Shown here: positions 1-8,048 of the stretch, piece after piece
Position numbering within the stretch: position 1 is the first letter of the stretch
Layout of the letters: each line of letters begins with the position of its first letter
From: Frigidibacter sp. SD6-1
GTDB lineage: Bacteria; Pseudomonadota; Alphaproteobacteria; Rhodobacterales; Rhodobacteraceae
Assembly: GCF_030143255.1 (NCBI RefSeq)
Contig: NZ_JARJNR010000010.1
Span: forward strand, 1-64,000
Reading direction: 5' to 3'
Length of the DNA: 64,000 nt
Program-made: the position numbers and the translations under genes
Notes under the pieces: model-generated
The model's database searches: none
What the model saw: only the letters and a program-made list of their open reading frames with translations
What the model was told of the DNA's origin: nothing

Positions 1-1823
1 TCGATGCTGAAACTGTCCTCGGCATTGGCCCCGAAGATCCAGCCGTAGCGACCCTCGGCCGTCCATTCCTGCATCCGCTCGAAGAGATCGCCCTCGTCAT
101 CGGTCGAGACCAGCAGCGAGGCGAAATCCGACCAGTTTCGTAGGCCCGCATGTCCTGCGCTCGCGTTCTGGCGCACGACTTCCTGCAATCGGTTGGTCTG
201 AACCGGGGTTAGCGGTCGATCGCGCCGCTCCAAGAGGCTCGCGAGCCAATCAGCAAGCCATGCCTGGCCCCGCACGTCGATCTCGGTCTGGAGCGGATTG
301 AGGCCCGTGGGGCGCCCCGCTCGTACGGTCGAATAGCTGCCACCGAGCGCACGTACGGCCATTTCCATGCCAGCGCGATAGTCGAAGACGAAGACCCGCG
401 CACCGGCGCGGCGGGCCATGGTCATCAGGAAGGCCGCCAGTACGGATTTGCCGGAGCCGGGACGGCCCAGGATCAGCGTGTGGCCTCCCGTGGGCTCGCG
501 ATCCGGCGCGCCCTGTTCGTGGAAGTTGAAGCGGAACCCGCTGCGCTCGGGCGTTGGGAAAAGCGTGATCGGCACGCCCCAAGGGACTTCCCGCCCTGTC
601 TTTCCGAGCGGGGTGCGGTGGAAAGTGGCGAGGTCGGCGAAGTTGTGGTTCGTGATCGCAGCCTTGCGGCTTCGCGCCCCGGTATTGCCGGGATGCTGCG
701 CCATGAAATGCGCCCGCGCCCCGAAGGCCTCCGAAATCAGGTTGATCCCGGAAGTGGCGGAGATGTTGCGGATTTCGGCCGCGATGTCGTCAAGCGCCGT
801 CTGGGTGCGGGCATAGACCGCCACGGTCATGTGGTGCTCGCCGAAGATCAGGCGTTTGGATTCCAGATCGTCCTGCGCGAGTTCCAGTTCCTGGGCGAGG
901 CTGACGGCCCCGTCATTGGCGGCTTGCATCAGGCGCAGCTGCCGCTTGATCCGGCCAGCCATGATGTTGGTGTTGATCGGCACAAAAGAGTGCGTGACGA
1001 CCATGTCGACGGGCAGATTCAACTCGTCGAGCATCAGGCTATCGGTCTTGGCGGGGTAGTTCTTCACCGCGAAGATCGCGCCGAGCTTGTCGCCGACCGC
1101 ACCGTCGGAGAGCGCGATGGTCGTGCCGCGGAAAGTGACGCGGGTATTGGCCACATCTTCGGCGATCACGCCAAGGCGCGACCTCGGGAAGAGCGGATGC
1201 TCCTCGCCCGTGTTGAGCGAGCCAAGGAAGCCAAGAAGCTCGCCAGTGCTGGCCGCAAGCAGGCGGGGCTTCAGCTCATCGAAGGACGACAGCAGAAACC
1301 CCACAACCTCGTCGAGTTTGCGCAAGCGGCGGGTGGTGTCGGCTGCATGCCGGGCGCGGGAAGCCCCAAGTCCGAATGGCAAGCGACCGCCGGTCTCTGG
1401 TCGCTTCAGCACCGTCAGGGTCAATGTCTTGTCGCGCAAGCCCGCGCGGCCGAGATGCGCGTGCCATCGTTTGTCGACGGCGGCAGCAAACCCTTCGCCC
1501 GGGATGGGCGGCAGGGTCACGTCGACCGCTTTCGAGACCTTGTGCAGGTAGAAGGAGAACTCGGTTCCGACCTGCGCGACGATCCCGGCGAGGAGCCCGC
1601 CGATCCGGTCGAGATGCGCGTCCTCGCTCGTGGTGCTGTTTACCCCTTCCAGCCGGATGCATTGCATCAGCTCGTTGCCGCGTGTCCGGATCGTCCGGTC
1701 GGTGACAAGGCTGACGTAAGGCAGCATGGATGAGAGCCGCTTCTCGCCCTTGACCCATGCGGGCAGCGCCGTCAGCGGATCGAGGGCCTCCTCCACGTCA
1801 TTGGCAAGTCCATCACGGGGCAT
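1..1823 (-). CDS. virB4: VirB4 conjugation/secretion ATPase (3' end outside window)
   Basis: This is the VirB4-family ATPase that powers pilus assembly and substrate transfer in type IV secretion, at the cytoplasmic face of the inner membrane. About 607 N-terminal residues are visible before the gene leaves the window. A Walker A motif GRPGSGKS lies at about residues 453-460, followed by the 'RAGMEMAVRALGG' stretch and, at the edge, 'EGRYGWIFG', which is typical of this family. The ATG at 1823 follows GGAGGTGACAGCT, a strong ribosome binding site, and overlaps the virB3 stop by 11 bp, so the two are translationally coupled. The gene order virB1-B2-B3-B4 supports the call. Only the missing C-terminus, with Walker B, is unknown. 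Confidence 0.93.
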   Translation of the reverse strand, partial: MPRDGLANDVEEALDPLTALPAWVKGEKRLSSMLPYVSLVTDRTIRTRGNELMQCIRLEGVNSTTSEDAHLDRIGGLLAGIVAQVGTEFSFYLHKVSKAVDVTLPPIPGEGFAAAVDKRWHAHLGRAGLRDKTLTLTVLKRPETGGRLPFGLGASRARHAADTTRRLRKLDEVVGFLLSSFDELKPRLLAASTGELLGFLGSLNTGEEHPLFPRSRLGVIAEDVANTRVTFRGTTIALSDGAVGDKLGAIFAVKNYPAKTDSLMLDELNLPVDMVVTHSFVPINTNIMAGRIKRQLRLMQAANDGAVSLAQELELAQDDLESKRLIFGEHHMTVAVYARTQTALDDIAAEIRNISATSGINLISEAFGARAHFMAQHPGNTGARSRKAAITNHNFADLATFHRTPLGKTGREVPWGVPITLFPTPERSGFRFNFHEQGAPDREPTGGHTLILGRPGSGKSVLAAFLMTMARRAGARVFVFDYRAGMEMAVRALGGSYSTVRAGRPTGLNPLQTEIDVRGQAWLADWLASLLERRDRPLTPVQTNRLQEVVRQNASAGHAGLRNWSDFASLLVSTDDEGDLFERMQEWTAEGRYGWIFGANAEDSFSI

Positions 1824-2091
1824 AGCTGTCACCTCCGTGCAGTTTGCGGTTCGCCGTGGGCGGGGTTTCCTGCAAGGTGATCACCAGGACATCGAGGAAG
1901 TTCGGATCCCAGTCCGCGGCTTTCCAAAGCGCCGGCCAGGCCAGCCCCGCGAACACAGCCACCACCCAGCTCTGGACCCAGAGGAACAGCAGCGTCGAGC
2001 TGAAGAGCCAGACCATGGCGTACATGATCGGCAAGCCCATCAGCTTGGGTGGCCTGAGAAGGCCGATGAACACGCGGGACTGGTCGGACAT
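1813..2091 (-). CDS. virB3: VirB3 inner-membrane secretion component
   Basis: A 92-residue protein with the usual VirB3 size and layout. A short basic N-terminus ends in 'RPPKLMGLPIMYA', the conserved family segment, followed by two closely spaced hydrophobic segments at about residues 20-60 and a polar tail. VirB3 sits in the inner membrane and works with VirB4 and VirB6 in pilus biogenesis. It lies between virB2 (9-bp gap) and virB4 (11-bp overlap), an arrangement that alone would identify it. Confidence 0.9.
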   Translation of the reverse strand: MSDQSRVFIGLLRPPKLMGLPIMYAMVWLFSSTLLFLWVQSWVVAVFAGLAWPALWKAADWDPNFLDVLVITLQETPPTANRKLHGGDSYAP

Positions 2092-2100
2092 GGGTGCTTC

Positions 2101-2391
2101 TCAGGTCGTCCAGATGGCGGCGACAATGGTCGGCGCCGCGGCAATGCCCGCGATCGCGACCACGACCCAGAGCGCCTGACGGAAATCGAGGATGCCGAAG
2201 AGCCAGGAAAGGAACACGCCGATCAGCGCGAGTGTGCCGATCACGATGCCCAAGGGGCCGGTGATCGCATCGACAATGCCTTGAAGCAGGGTCTGCACCG
2301 GCGAAAGGTCAATGCTCTGCGCAAGCGCTGGACCCGCCAGCACGATAAGGGCCATCGCGCCGAGCGCAACGGTCGAAGGTCTCGGTGTCAT
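2101..2391 (-). CDS. virB2: VirB2 pilin precursor
   Basis: This 96-residue protein has a cleavable signal sequence (hydrophobic segment ending 'AGPALAQS'), followed by two hydrophobic helices separated by a short loop 'LFGILDFRQ'. That is the standard VirB2 pilin architecture. The mature pilin would be about 70 residues and polymerise into the conjugative pilus. Its ATG overlaps the virB1 stop by 4 bp (ATGA), so virB1 and virB2 are coupled. Confidence 0.9.
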   Translation of the reverse strand: MTPRPSTVALGAMALIVLAGPALAQSIDLSPVQTLLQGIVDAITGPLGIVIGTLALIGVFLSWLFGILDFRQALWVVVAIAGIAAAPTIVAAIWTT

Positions 2392-3071
2392 GAAAGATCT
2401 CCTCTGAGCCGCTCAAACACGGCAGTCACACGGGCCACATGCCCTTGGGTTTCTCGAAAAGGGGGGATGCCGCCGTGGCGTGTGACCGCCTCAGGGCCAG
2501 CGTTGTACGCCGCAAGGGCCAGAGAGCCTTCGCCGAACTGGTCGAGCATCATCAGCAGGTAGCGGGCTGATCCGTCGAGGTTTTGCGCAATGTCATGTGG
2601 GTCCACGCCGAGGTCGTGGGCGGTATCTGGCATAAGCTGGCCAAGGCCTATGGCACCGACAGGGCTGCGTGCAGCCGGATTGTATGCGCTCTCGACTTCG
2701 ATATTGGCCCGGTAAAGGAGCGCCCAATCAGTGACTGAAAGCCCTGCGCGACGCAGCGCACCATGCCCGGCATACCGCAGAGCCGTGGTCTCGATCGCAT
2801 GGAGGATTTCTGGGGTGGCGCGGGCGGCAGATGGAGCCGGGATCGCTGTCTCAACAGTGGCGTCGGGAACGCGAGGTTCTGCGAAGAGAAAAAGACGCCC
2901 GTTTGCCCCTTGAGAAGTGGAAATCAATTGGCCGTCTGGGCGGACCTGGAAGATCAAACCGTCGGCCAGGGCCGGGGGCGCGGAACAAACGCCTGTACCC
3001 AAAGCAACGACGAGCGCAGTTGCGCGATCAGCTGCCTTTGACCGGAGGCGCGGCGTGGCGCTCGCGGCCAC
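2388..3071 (-). CDS. virB1: VirB1-type lytic transglycosylase
   Basis: This is a periplasmic SLT-fold transglycosylase that opens peptidoglycan for the secretion channel. The catalytic segment is 'NIEVESAYNP' (glutamate before SAYNP), followed by 'GAIGLGQLMPDTA' and 'ALAAYNAGPEAV', the three hallmark blocks of the family. A signal peptide ends 'APPALADG'. No ATG is well placed. I chose the GTG at 3071, which gives a 227-residue protein with a basic N-region before the hydrophobic core. A TTG nearer the signal core is also possible. The start overlaps the upstream gene's 3' end. The open frame continues to 3335, but that upstream part is antisense-like composition over the neighbouring gene. 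Confidence 0.85.
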   Translation of the reverse strand: MAASATPRLRSKAADRATALVVALGTGVCSAPPALADGLIFQVRPDGQLISTSQGANGRLFLFAEPRVPDATVETAIPAPSAARATPEILHAIETTALRYAGHGALRRAGLSVTDWALLYRANIEVESAYNPAARSPVGAIGLGQLMPDTAHDLGVDPHDIAQNLDGSARYLLMMLDQFGEGSLALAAYNAGPEAVTRHGGIPPFRETQGHVARVTAVFERLRGDLS

Positions 3072-3354
3072 CTTCTTCAAGTGGGATGCTAGCGGTCGTA
3101 CAGCCCATGTCGGCCAGGAAGCTGACAAGACCAACGATGGTTTTGAAGTCGCGGAGCTTGAGGACGCTTCGGCTGGTGACGAGCATTTTGTCGTCACGCC
3201 CATCAGTGGCGACGGCGCGGATGACCCACGAGCCGTACCAGCTGTTATGGCGCTTCTCCGCTCTCTCCTTGCAGACCACCTCAATGAGGTAGCCCTCGGC
3301 GAGCAAGCCGCGCAGTCCGTCTTCTGTAACCACATTCGGGGCTTCTTCTATCAT
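3028..3354 (-). CDS. small conserved protein, first gene of the virB operon
   Basis: A 108-residue soluble protein starting MIEEAPNVVTEDGL, with no signal peptide or membrane segment. I do not recognise a named domain. The centre, 'SWYGSWVIRAVATDGR', followed by 'MLVTSRSVLKLRDFKTIVG', suggests a small beta-rich fold. The ATG at 3354 was preferred over upstream starts because it leaves about 65 bp between the start and the conserved box at 3421-3450, which probably holds the operon promoter. Its position immediately before virB1 suggests a role in regulating or assembling the transfer system, which is inference only. Confidence 0.7.
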   Translation of the reverse strand: MIEEAPNVVTEDGLRGLLAEGYLIEVVCKERAEKRHNSWYGSWVIRAVATDGRDDKMLVTSRSVLKLRDFKTIVGLVSFLADMGCTTASIPLEEGGRERHAAPPVKGS

Positions 3355-3420
3355 GGCCTTCCCTTGGGTCCTTGTTCTGCCTGGGTGCAGTATCAGGCCC
3401 ACGGGGTCGCAACACCGTGA

Positions 3421-3450
3421 GCGATACAAAACAACATTAATGATAGCAAG
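3421..3450 (-). promoter_or_regulatory. 30-bp conserved box upstream of virB operon
   Basis: Read on the minus strand, this 30-bp segment begins CTTGCTATCATTAATG and ends TGTATCGC. It matches the plus-strand segment at 4827-4856 at 28 of 30 positions. It lies 67 bp from the ATG of the first virB operon gene and points toward it. The other copy lies 28 bp from its own downstream gene. An identical element ahead of two transcription units in opposite orientation is best explained as a shared promoter or operator. Confidence 0.7.
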
Positions 3451-3548
3451 ACAATAATAACGTGTTGACGAAGTTCGCCTTGCTCCGATAACGGTGATAG
3501 CCGACACAATGATAATCTTAAAGGCGGCAAAGGAGTTTTGCCCTGCGC

Positions 3549-3827
3549 TTGTTTATTGCGCACAACGCACCGTTGCTGTTCGCGCTCCTGCTTGGAAGCA
3601 TGCCGGTAGCCGCGGCTGCGGATTGCGTACCTCCCGAGCGACCGTTCTTGCCTCAGTCGCGAGAAGACATTCGTGCCTATGCCGATCTGCTGCGTTCTGA
3701 TTTCGAGGGCTACATTGCCGACATTCAGGAATACTTCCGCTGTCTTGATGCCGAGCGCCAACGCGCGTTTCAGGAGGCGCGCGAGGTCAGTGAAGACTAT
3801 GGAAGACTGGTCGAGCTATTGGACTGA
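3549..3827 (+). CDS. small exported protein near the transfer region
   Basis: A 92-residue protein with a signal peptide (hydrophobic core 'APLLFALLLG', likely cleavage after 'PVAAAA'). The mature part is short, helical and acidic, and contains two cysteines (DCVPPERP and YFRCLDAERQ) that could form a disulfide. The start is unusual. Only TTG at 3549 is conventional, but the AGGAG at 3531-3535 is better spaced from the in-frame CTG at 3543. No named family was recognised. The gene diverges from the virB operon, so it could be a periplasmic accessory of transfer. Confidence 0.6.
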   Translation: MFIAHNAPLLFALLLGSMPVAAAADCVPPERPFLPQSREDIRAYADLLRSDFEGYIADIQEYFRCLDAERQRAFQEAREVSEDYGRLVELLD

Positions 3828-3841
3828 GCAAACGCATGGGC

Positions 3842-4162
3842 TTAACCGCCGTCGAGATCCTCGTAGTAGACGAGCGCGGGCATGTTACGGCGCTGATGCA
3901 CGATGCGCAGGATGACTGCCGCGCCATCCGCCGCATCGAGCCGCTTGTAGAAGATCACGTGACGCTGGCAATTGACGGACCGCATCCCCGGGACAAAGAG
4001 ACTCCTGTCCCGGCCCGCGTCGGGATCCCCAGTGATCCGCTCGAAGGCGGTGACCAACTGGCGGTAATAGACGAGCCATTGGTCCCTGCCCCAGGTCTCG
4101 ACGGTGTAGGTGCGTATCTCTTCGAGGTCGGACTTGGCCTGTCCGGAAAGCCGAATCGTCAT
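3842..4162 (-). CDS. parE: ParE/RelE-family toxin
   Basis: This 106-residue protein has the RelE/ParE toxin fold pattern: an N-terminal 'LSGQAKSDLEEIRTYTVETWG' helical hairpin, a central 'RSVNCQRHVIFYK' strand pair, and a C-terminal 'AVILRIVHQRRNMP' strand. In this family the final 'RIVHQRxD/N' segment is diagnostic of ParE. It is encoded directly after the antitoxin gene with a 5-bp gap. ParE toxins poison DNA gyrase, and the pair serves plasmid maintenance by killing plasmid-free daughters. Confidence 0.9.
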   Translation of the reverse strand: MTIRLSGQAKSDLEEIRTYTVETWGRDQWLVYYRQLVTAFERITGDPDAGRDRSLFVPGMRSVNCQRHVIFYKRLDAADGAAVILRIVHQRRNMPALVYYEDLDGG

Positions 4163-4167
4163 GCGGG

Positions 4168-4410
4168 TCAGCGATCAAACGCATCCGGCTCGAAGGCTTG
4201 GGCATCGAACTCAGCGAAGTCCCCATTCTCGGCCAGGGTGGCTGCCATCTCGAGATCGGCCTTGAGGGTATAGAACTGCCGCGCGCCATCCTTCTCCATC
4301 AGCATCCTTACGCCGGCGCGCACGACTTCGCTCAGATTGGCGTAGGCGCCGGACTCGATCTGCGCCTGCGCATATTTCTGCATCGGTTCGGTCAGGTGGA
4401 CGTTTGGCAT
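4168..4410 (-). CDS. parD: ParD-family antitoxin
   Basis: This 80-residue antitoxin has an N-terminal ribbon-helix-helix (residues 1-45: 'MPNVHLTEPMQKYAQ' strand and first helix, then 'YANLSEVVRAGVRML') and an acidic, probably disordered C-terminus 'FAEFDAQAFEPDAFD' that would wrap the toxin. It is first in the operon, as is usual. A well-placed AGGAGAG precedes the ATG at 4410. It probably represses its own promoter at the palindrome 4436-4446. Confidence 0.9.
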   Translation of the reverse strand: MPNVHLTEPMQKYAQAQIESGAYANLSEVVRAGVRMLMEKDGARQFYTLKADLEMAATLAENGDFAEFDAQAFEPDAFDR

Positions 4411-4435
4411 CAGACTCTCCTATCCATGCTCAATC

Positions 4436-4446
4436 GTATCAGATAC
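4436..4446. promoter_or_regulatory. palindrome in parDE promoter region
   Basis: A perfect GTATC-A-GATAC dyad lies 26 bp upstream of the parD ATG, where an RNA polymerase site is expected. Ribbon-helix-helix antitoxins bind short palindromes like this. It is a candidate ParD operator, assigned from position and symmetry only. Confidence 0.45.
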
Positions 4447-4826
4447 TGCCATAAATCTTCAAGCGCATGTTCGATCCCAACATAGCCCACAACATAGGAT
4501 CGTTGCTCCACCCGCCCTTCCGTTCCCGGATTCCAGCCGTGGAACCAAGCCCTACAGTTTTCCGGCACTGCCCTTCCCGGGACCATGGGCGCTGCGACAC
4601 GCCGTTTGACGGGCTCATGCGGTCTGTTCTTCCGTGACCGCTTTCGTGGCCGCATGGAAACACGACATTTTCCTTTTTTCGCAAATGTTTGTTTGGCATC
4701 TAACGTGAAATGAAGCCGCAATTTTGGCCGCTTTCAAGACGCCACAAGAGCCCAAACCGGCGTCAGATCTTGGAAGCTGTCTCGCGACACAAGCGAATAA
4801 TCGCAGGTCACCATCAATCAAATCTC
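4447..4826. other. non-coding stretch between parD and the 4827 box
   Basis: About 380 bp without a convincing gene. Short open frames on the minus strand (for example 4439-4699) lack ribosome binding sites and recognisable sequence, and their amino-acid composition looks non-coding. The segment around 4660-4740 is more AT-rich than its surroundings. No repeat or RNA structure stood out. Confidence 0.4.
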
Positions 4827-4856
4827 CTTGCCATCATTAATGTTGTTTCGTATCGC
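4827..4856 (+). promoter_or_regulatory. 30-bp conserved box upstream of exported protein gene
   Basis: This segment runs from CTTGCCATCATTAATG to CGTATCGC and is the inverted partner of 3421-3450 (28 of 30 identical). It ends 28 bp before the ATG at 4884. The core AATGTTGTT also occurs at 5724-5732, about 41 bp before the HTH gene at 5774. The box probably combines promoter and operator functions for transfer-region genes. Confidence 0.7.
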
Positions 4857-4883
4857 TGCACCATTATAGATGGAGTCGGCATC

Positions 4884-5537
4884 ATGAAGCACGTGATCCA
4901 CGGCGTGGCCACGGCCACGGCACTAAGCATATCCGGACTATTGGCCTCGTCAGCACCGGCTCAGGCCTATCAGGTGGACTGTGCGATCCTCCTCTGCCTT
5001 GCGGGCGGCTGGCCTGCCTCCGCGCCCTGCGCCCATGCCAGAGCGGTCTTCATTCGGCGGATCACGCCATGGCCGATCGAGCCGCCCCTACAAATCTGGC
5101 GGTGTCCGATGGGTGTGTCGTTCAACGAACCAAGTCCGTTGTCGCCTATGGAACGCCTTTATGACATCACGTTTCGCGATCCGCCCGAACCGCAGGTATC
5201 GACTCCGATACCCCTTGTTCGCGTCCAGGCGGATGAACAAGCCGACATCGACATCTCGGGCGACGCCTTTGATTTCGTGCGCAGCATTCGCGTCTATCAC
5301 ATTCAGTACCGCCAGCACGAAAACCGAGATGGCGACTGCAATCGCAGCGACTCCACGCGGTTGGGGTCCTACGGCGTGCAGGGCGATTACCGATGGACAA
5401 GATCCAACGTAGGCCAGGTGCCGGCCGCATCCGGCCTGAGCATCCCGAATGGATGTGGCAGCTACTTCTACCGCTCCGTCTTCGTCGACTGGCGTGATCA
5501 CGCCGGGAACTATGGTTCTGAAGAAGTTCGCTACTGA
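4884..5537 (+). CDS. exported protein linked to the transfer region
   Basis: A 217-residue secreted protein with a signal peptide ending 'APAQAYQ'. The mature protein opens with a cysteine-rich segment ('VDCAILLCLAGGWPAS', 'APCAHA', 'WRCPMG') and ends with an aromatic region 'NGCGSYFYRSVFVDWRDH'. At least six cysteines suggest a disulfide-stabilised periplasmic or surface protein. The ATG at 4884 was chosen over upstream starts because it gives a clean signal peptide and leaves room for the box at 4827-4856. I cannot assign a named family. Shared regulation with the virB operon suggests a pilus or mating-pair role. Confidence 0.75.
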   Translation: MKHVIHGVATATALSISGLLASSAPAQAYQVDCAILLCLAGGWPASAPCAHARAVFIRRITPWPIEPPLQIWRCPMGVSFNEPSPLSPMERLYDITFRDPPEPQVSTPIPLVRVQADEQADIDISGDAFDFVRSIRVYHIQYRQHENRDGDCNRSDSTRLGSYGVQGDYRWTRSNVGQVPAASGLSIPNGCGSYFYRSVFVDWRDHAGNYGSEEVRY

Positions 5538-5773
5538 CAAAATCTGCTCGCGGTCTTGCCGCGCGCGTCCTCATAACCCCGCACGGGAGGCTGTGCAAAA
5601 CCCCCGAAAAGGAGACGACGCCAGACCGTGAAGCCTGACGCCGTGCAAGAAAACTCCGTGAACAAGAGTTTCCTAGCGCACGGCTAAGACACCTGCAACC
5701 AGCAAAGTTGTTTTGCTGGCAAGAATGTTGTTGTCTCACGACATGGCGTCGGATCTCCAAGGAGACCTCGACC

Positions 5774-6616
5774 ATGGAACCTACGACCGGCCTGATCCTG
5801 CGACGGATCACGCAGACAAATCTTTCTGTTGCAGCGCACAAGCTGGCCACCCTCATCCTTGATGCCATCGCCTGGAAGGATGGCTACAACGGTTTGTCGC
5901 GCGGAACGGCAGCCTTCACCCTCTCTGCCCTGGCGGAGAAGATGGGTGTCTCACGACAATATCTTTCAGTTCTTTTGAGCGAACTTGAGACGTCGGAGTT
6001 GCAGCTCGAGCGGGCGAAGCCGAATGGCAAGTTCGCGCCTTGGATCTTTCGGTTTTCCGCCTTCGACGAGGAGATTGAAACCCATGATCTCGTGTCAGGT
6101 GAAGGTGACACATCACTATCTAGAGATAATAATAACAAAACTATCTTCTCAGGACTGATCGACATCACCGCGAGTTCGAACGTTTTTCAGACCAGTTGGG
6201 CAGAGCTCATCAAAGCAGCGAAGGCCACGCTGCCCTGCTGGAACGTTGACACCCAGGTCATCTGGGATCGCTTCCTCGCCTTCAACCGGTCCCGAGGCAA
6301 CGGGAAGGTGCCGGCCGGCTTCCTGCTTGGCTTCATGCGCCGATGGCGGAATTCGTCGGGAACACCGCCTCGTCCCGCGGTCAAGCCGCCCGCGAGACCA
6401 ATAACGGACCCCAAAGAGCGCGAATTGCTGAGACAGATGCAAGCCGCCCCGACTGCGAACCGCCAGTTCCACGCGTCCGACCTGTGTCGTTTGATCAGTC
6501 ACGCTGCCTACGAAGCGCGGGTACTGGATGTAATCCGCAAGTTTGGGTGTCAGAGGTTTTCAGCAACTCTGGCGGTGCACGGAAGAGCGGTGTTGGCAGG
6601 GGAGATATCCAGGTGA
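5774..6616 (+). CDS. winged-helix DNA-binding protein of the transfer region
   Basis: A 280-residue soluble protein. The N-terminal third has a helix-turn-helix, 'LSALAEKMGVSRQYLSVLLSEL' (about residues 55-76), in a winged-helix context. The C-terminal half ('CWNVDTQVIWDRFLAFNRSRG', 'VPAGFLLGFMRRWR') resembles plasmid replication or regulatory proteins but no named family was recognised. AGGAGA precedes the ATG at 5774. It may be the regulator acting on the 30-bp boxes, since a 9-bp core match lies upstream of this gene too. That link is inference. Confidence 0.7.
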   Translation: MEPTTGLILRRITQTNLSVAAHKLATLILDAIAWKDGYNGLSRGTAAFTLSALAEKMGVSRQYLSVLLSELETSELQLERAKPNGKFAPWIFRFSAFDEEIETHDLVSGEGDTSLSRDNNNKTIFSGLIDITASSNVFQTSWAELIKAAKATLPCWNVDTQVIWDRFLAFNRSRGNGKVPAGFLLGFMRRWRNSSGTPPRPAVKPPARPITDPKERELLRQMQAAPTANRQFHASDLCRLISHAAYEARVLDVIRKFGCQRFSATLAVHGRAVLAGEISR

Positions 6617-6750
6617 ACCCGGCTACAGAGCTGCGCTGGAGGGTCGGCCAGCCACGGTCTGACATCTCAAAATTGTACAGTCCAGCTTGGACTACTCTTT
6701 TGTAACGAGAGCCTATCCACAAGATTTGCTCTTGCGAGGCAGGAAAAATT

Positions 6751-7281
6751 TTAACTTTCGCCGGAAATGACCTTTCCATGTACTTCACTTGTCATCTTTT
6801 CAATGCGCTCGCTGAGATCACGCGTTAGCTCTGTCAGCTCCGTGTTCTGTTTCATCAGCTCGACGAGTTGGGCCGTCTGCTGTGCGGCAATGGTCTGGCG
6901 TTGCTCCGCGGCGGCGGCCAAGGCCTCGCGATGCTGCGCATCGGCGGCGGCGTCCAGCTTGTCGCGATCCGCCTGTCGCGTCTGGGCAAGAAGGATCAGC
7001 GGCGCGGCATAGGCCGCCTGAAGGCTGAACATAAGGTTCAGAAGAATGAAGGGATAAGTATCGAACCTGGTCCACCCGCCAACGTTGATCAGGATCCAGG
7101 CGGCCACGATCGCGGTTTGCGCAATGAGAAAGACGGGCGTCCCAAAAAACCGCGCAAAGGTTTCCGCACGTTTGCCGAACCAGTCATCTCCGAAGACCGA
7201 CGTGGCGTGGTGTGTCGGCCAGTGGAAATGCCGAACTGATTTCGTGGGGAAGGCTTGCCGCCCCTCAGTTTCATAGCTCAT
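6751..7281 (-). CDS. DUF1003 membrane protein
   Basis: A 176-residue protein with two transmembrane segments ('PVFLIAQTAIVAAWILINVG' and 'FILLNLMFSLQAAYAAPLIL') flanked by the conserved DUF1003 context 'FARFFGTP' and 'LLAQTRQADRDK'. A C-terminal region of about 75 residues is rich in Ala, Gln and Glu and should form a coiled coil. The ATG at 7281 follows AGGA and gives the usual family length. The function of DUF1003 proteins is not established. It appears to be a single-gene unit. Confidence 0.82.
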   Translation of the reverse strand: MSYETEGRQAFPTKSVRHFHWPTHHATSVFGDDWFGKRAETFARFFGTPVFLIAQTAIVAAWILINVGGWTRFDTYPFILLNLMFSLQAAYAAPLILLAQTRQADRDKLDAAADAQHREALAAAAEQRQTIAAQQTAQLVELMKQNTELTELTRDLSERIEKMTSEVHGKVISGES

Positions 7282-7429
7282 GCATGGTTCCTTCAATATC
7301 TGCCGACCGGTGCTGCCGAAGTGCGGAGCCGATTAACTCGGCATCCGCTTCTCTATTCGGCGCTCGGCGGTGTACGTGATGGCATCCATTTCTGGTTGAA
7401 CAGCCCAAAATAGTCCAGCGCCCAACCTG

Positions 7430-8047
7430 TCAATCCGCGGTTTCAGCTCCGCCCGGATCCTTTTCCACGTTCCCCTGAACTGCGGTGAAGCCGTCGGCCT
7501 GGACCGAGACCGTGACGTGCTTTCCAGCAAGGCTGGTCACATAGAGCGAGTTGGGGTTTGCCCGCAGATGGCTCGGTGCGGTGCCTTCGTCGACGTGGAT
7601 GCGGACCTCTCCGCCGGCGGGCACGGTAACCTGCGGATGGTAGATGTAGCTTTCCTTCGCTCCGCTGTCGGCGTCGGTGATCGTGTAATAGACGGTCAGC
7701 CCCGAGAGATCAGCGGCGCCATCGTTCAGGACCTGGATCTCGAGGTGATCGGGCGCGTCCTTGTGCGTGGCGGGATCGACGTTGTTCTCGACCAGAACTT
7801 CGCCAATCCAGTATGTCGCCGCAGCACCGCCTGCGACGGTGGGATCGGCGGCGTTCACCGGATCGTTGTCAGCAAGATCGTTCTGACCGTCGCCATCGGT
7901 GTCGGGGTTCATCGGGTCGGTGTGCAGAAGCGGTTCGGAGATGTCGGGCACGCCGTCGCCATCGGTATCGGTCGTCGTGGTCTGGGCATGCGCAAGGCTG
8001 GTGCTCAGAAACAATGCTGTGAGGGTCATTGTCGTGATCGTCTTCAT
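7430..8047 (-). CDS. secreted protein with calcium-binding DxDxDG repeats
   Basis: A 205-residue exported protein with a signal peptide ending 'SLAHAQT'. Residues about 25-70 carry thrombospondin type 3-like repeats ('DTDGDGVPDISEPL', 'DTDGDGQNDLADNDP'), which bind calcium. The C-terminal 130 residues look like a beta-sandwich ('LEIQVLNDGAADLSGLTVYYTI...'). It lies 1 bp after the ABC permease gene and is the last gene of the leftward operon, so it may be a partner or substrate of that exporter. No enzymatic motif is visible. Confidence 0.75.
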   Translation of the reverse strand: MKTITTMTLTALFLSTSLAHAQTTTTDTDGDGVPDISEPLLHTDPMNPDTDGDGQNDLADNDPVNAADPTVAGGAAATYWIGEVLVENNVDPATHKDAPDHLEIQVLNDGAADLSGLTVYYTITDADSGAKESYIYHPQVTVPAGGEVRIHVDEGTAPSHLRANPNSLYVTSLAGKHVTVSVQADGFTAVQGNVEKDPGGAETAD

Positions 8048-8048
8048 G

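Noticed and set aside
480-1733. Long plus-strand open frame of 417 codons
   Set aside because: It lies antisense to virB4, whose Walker A motif and ribosome site are clear on the minus strand; the frame is a codon-bias shadow in GC-rich DNA.
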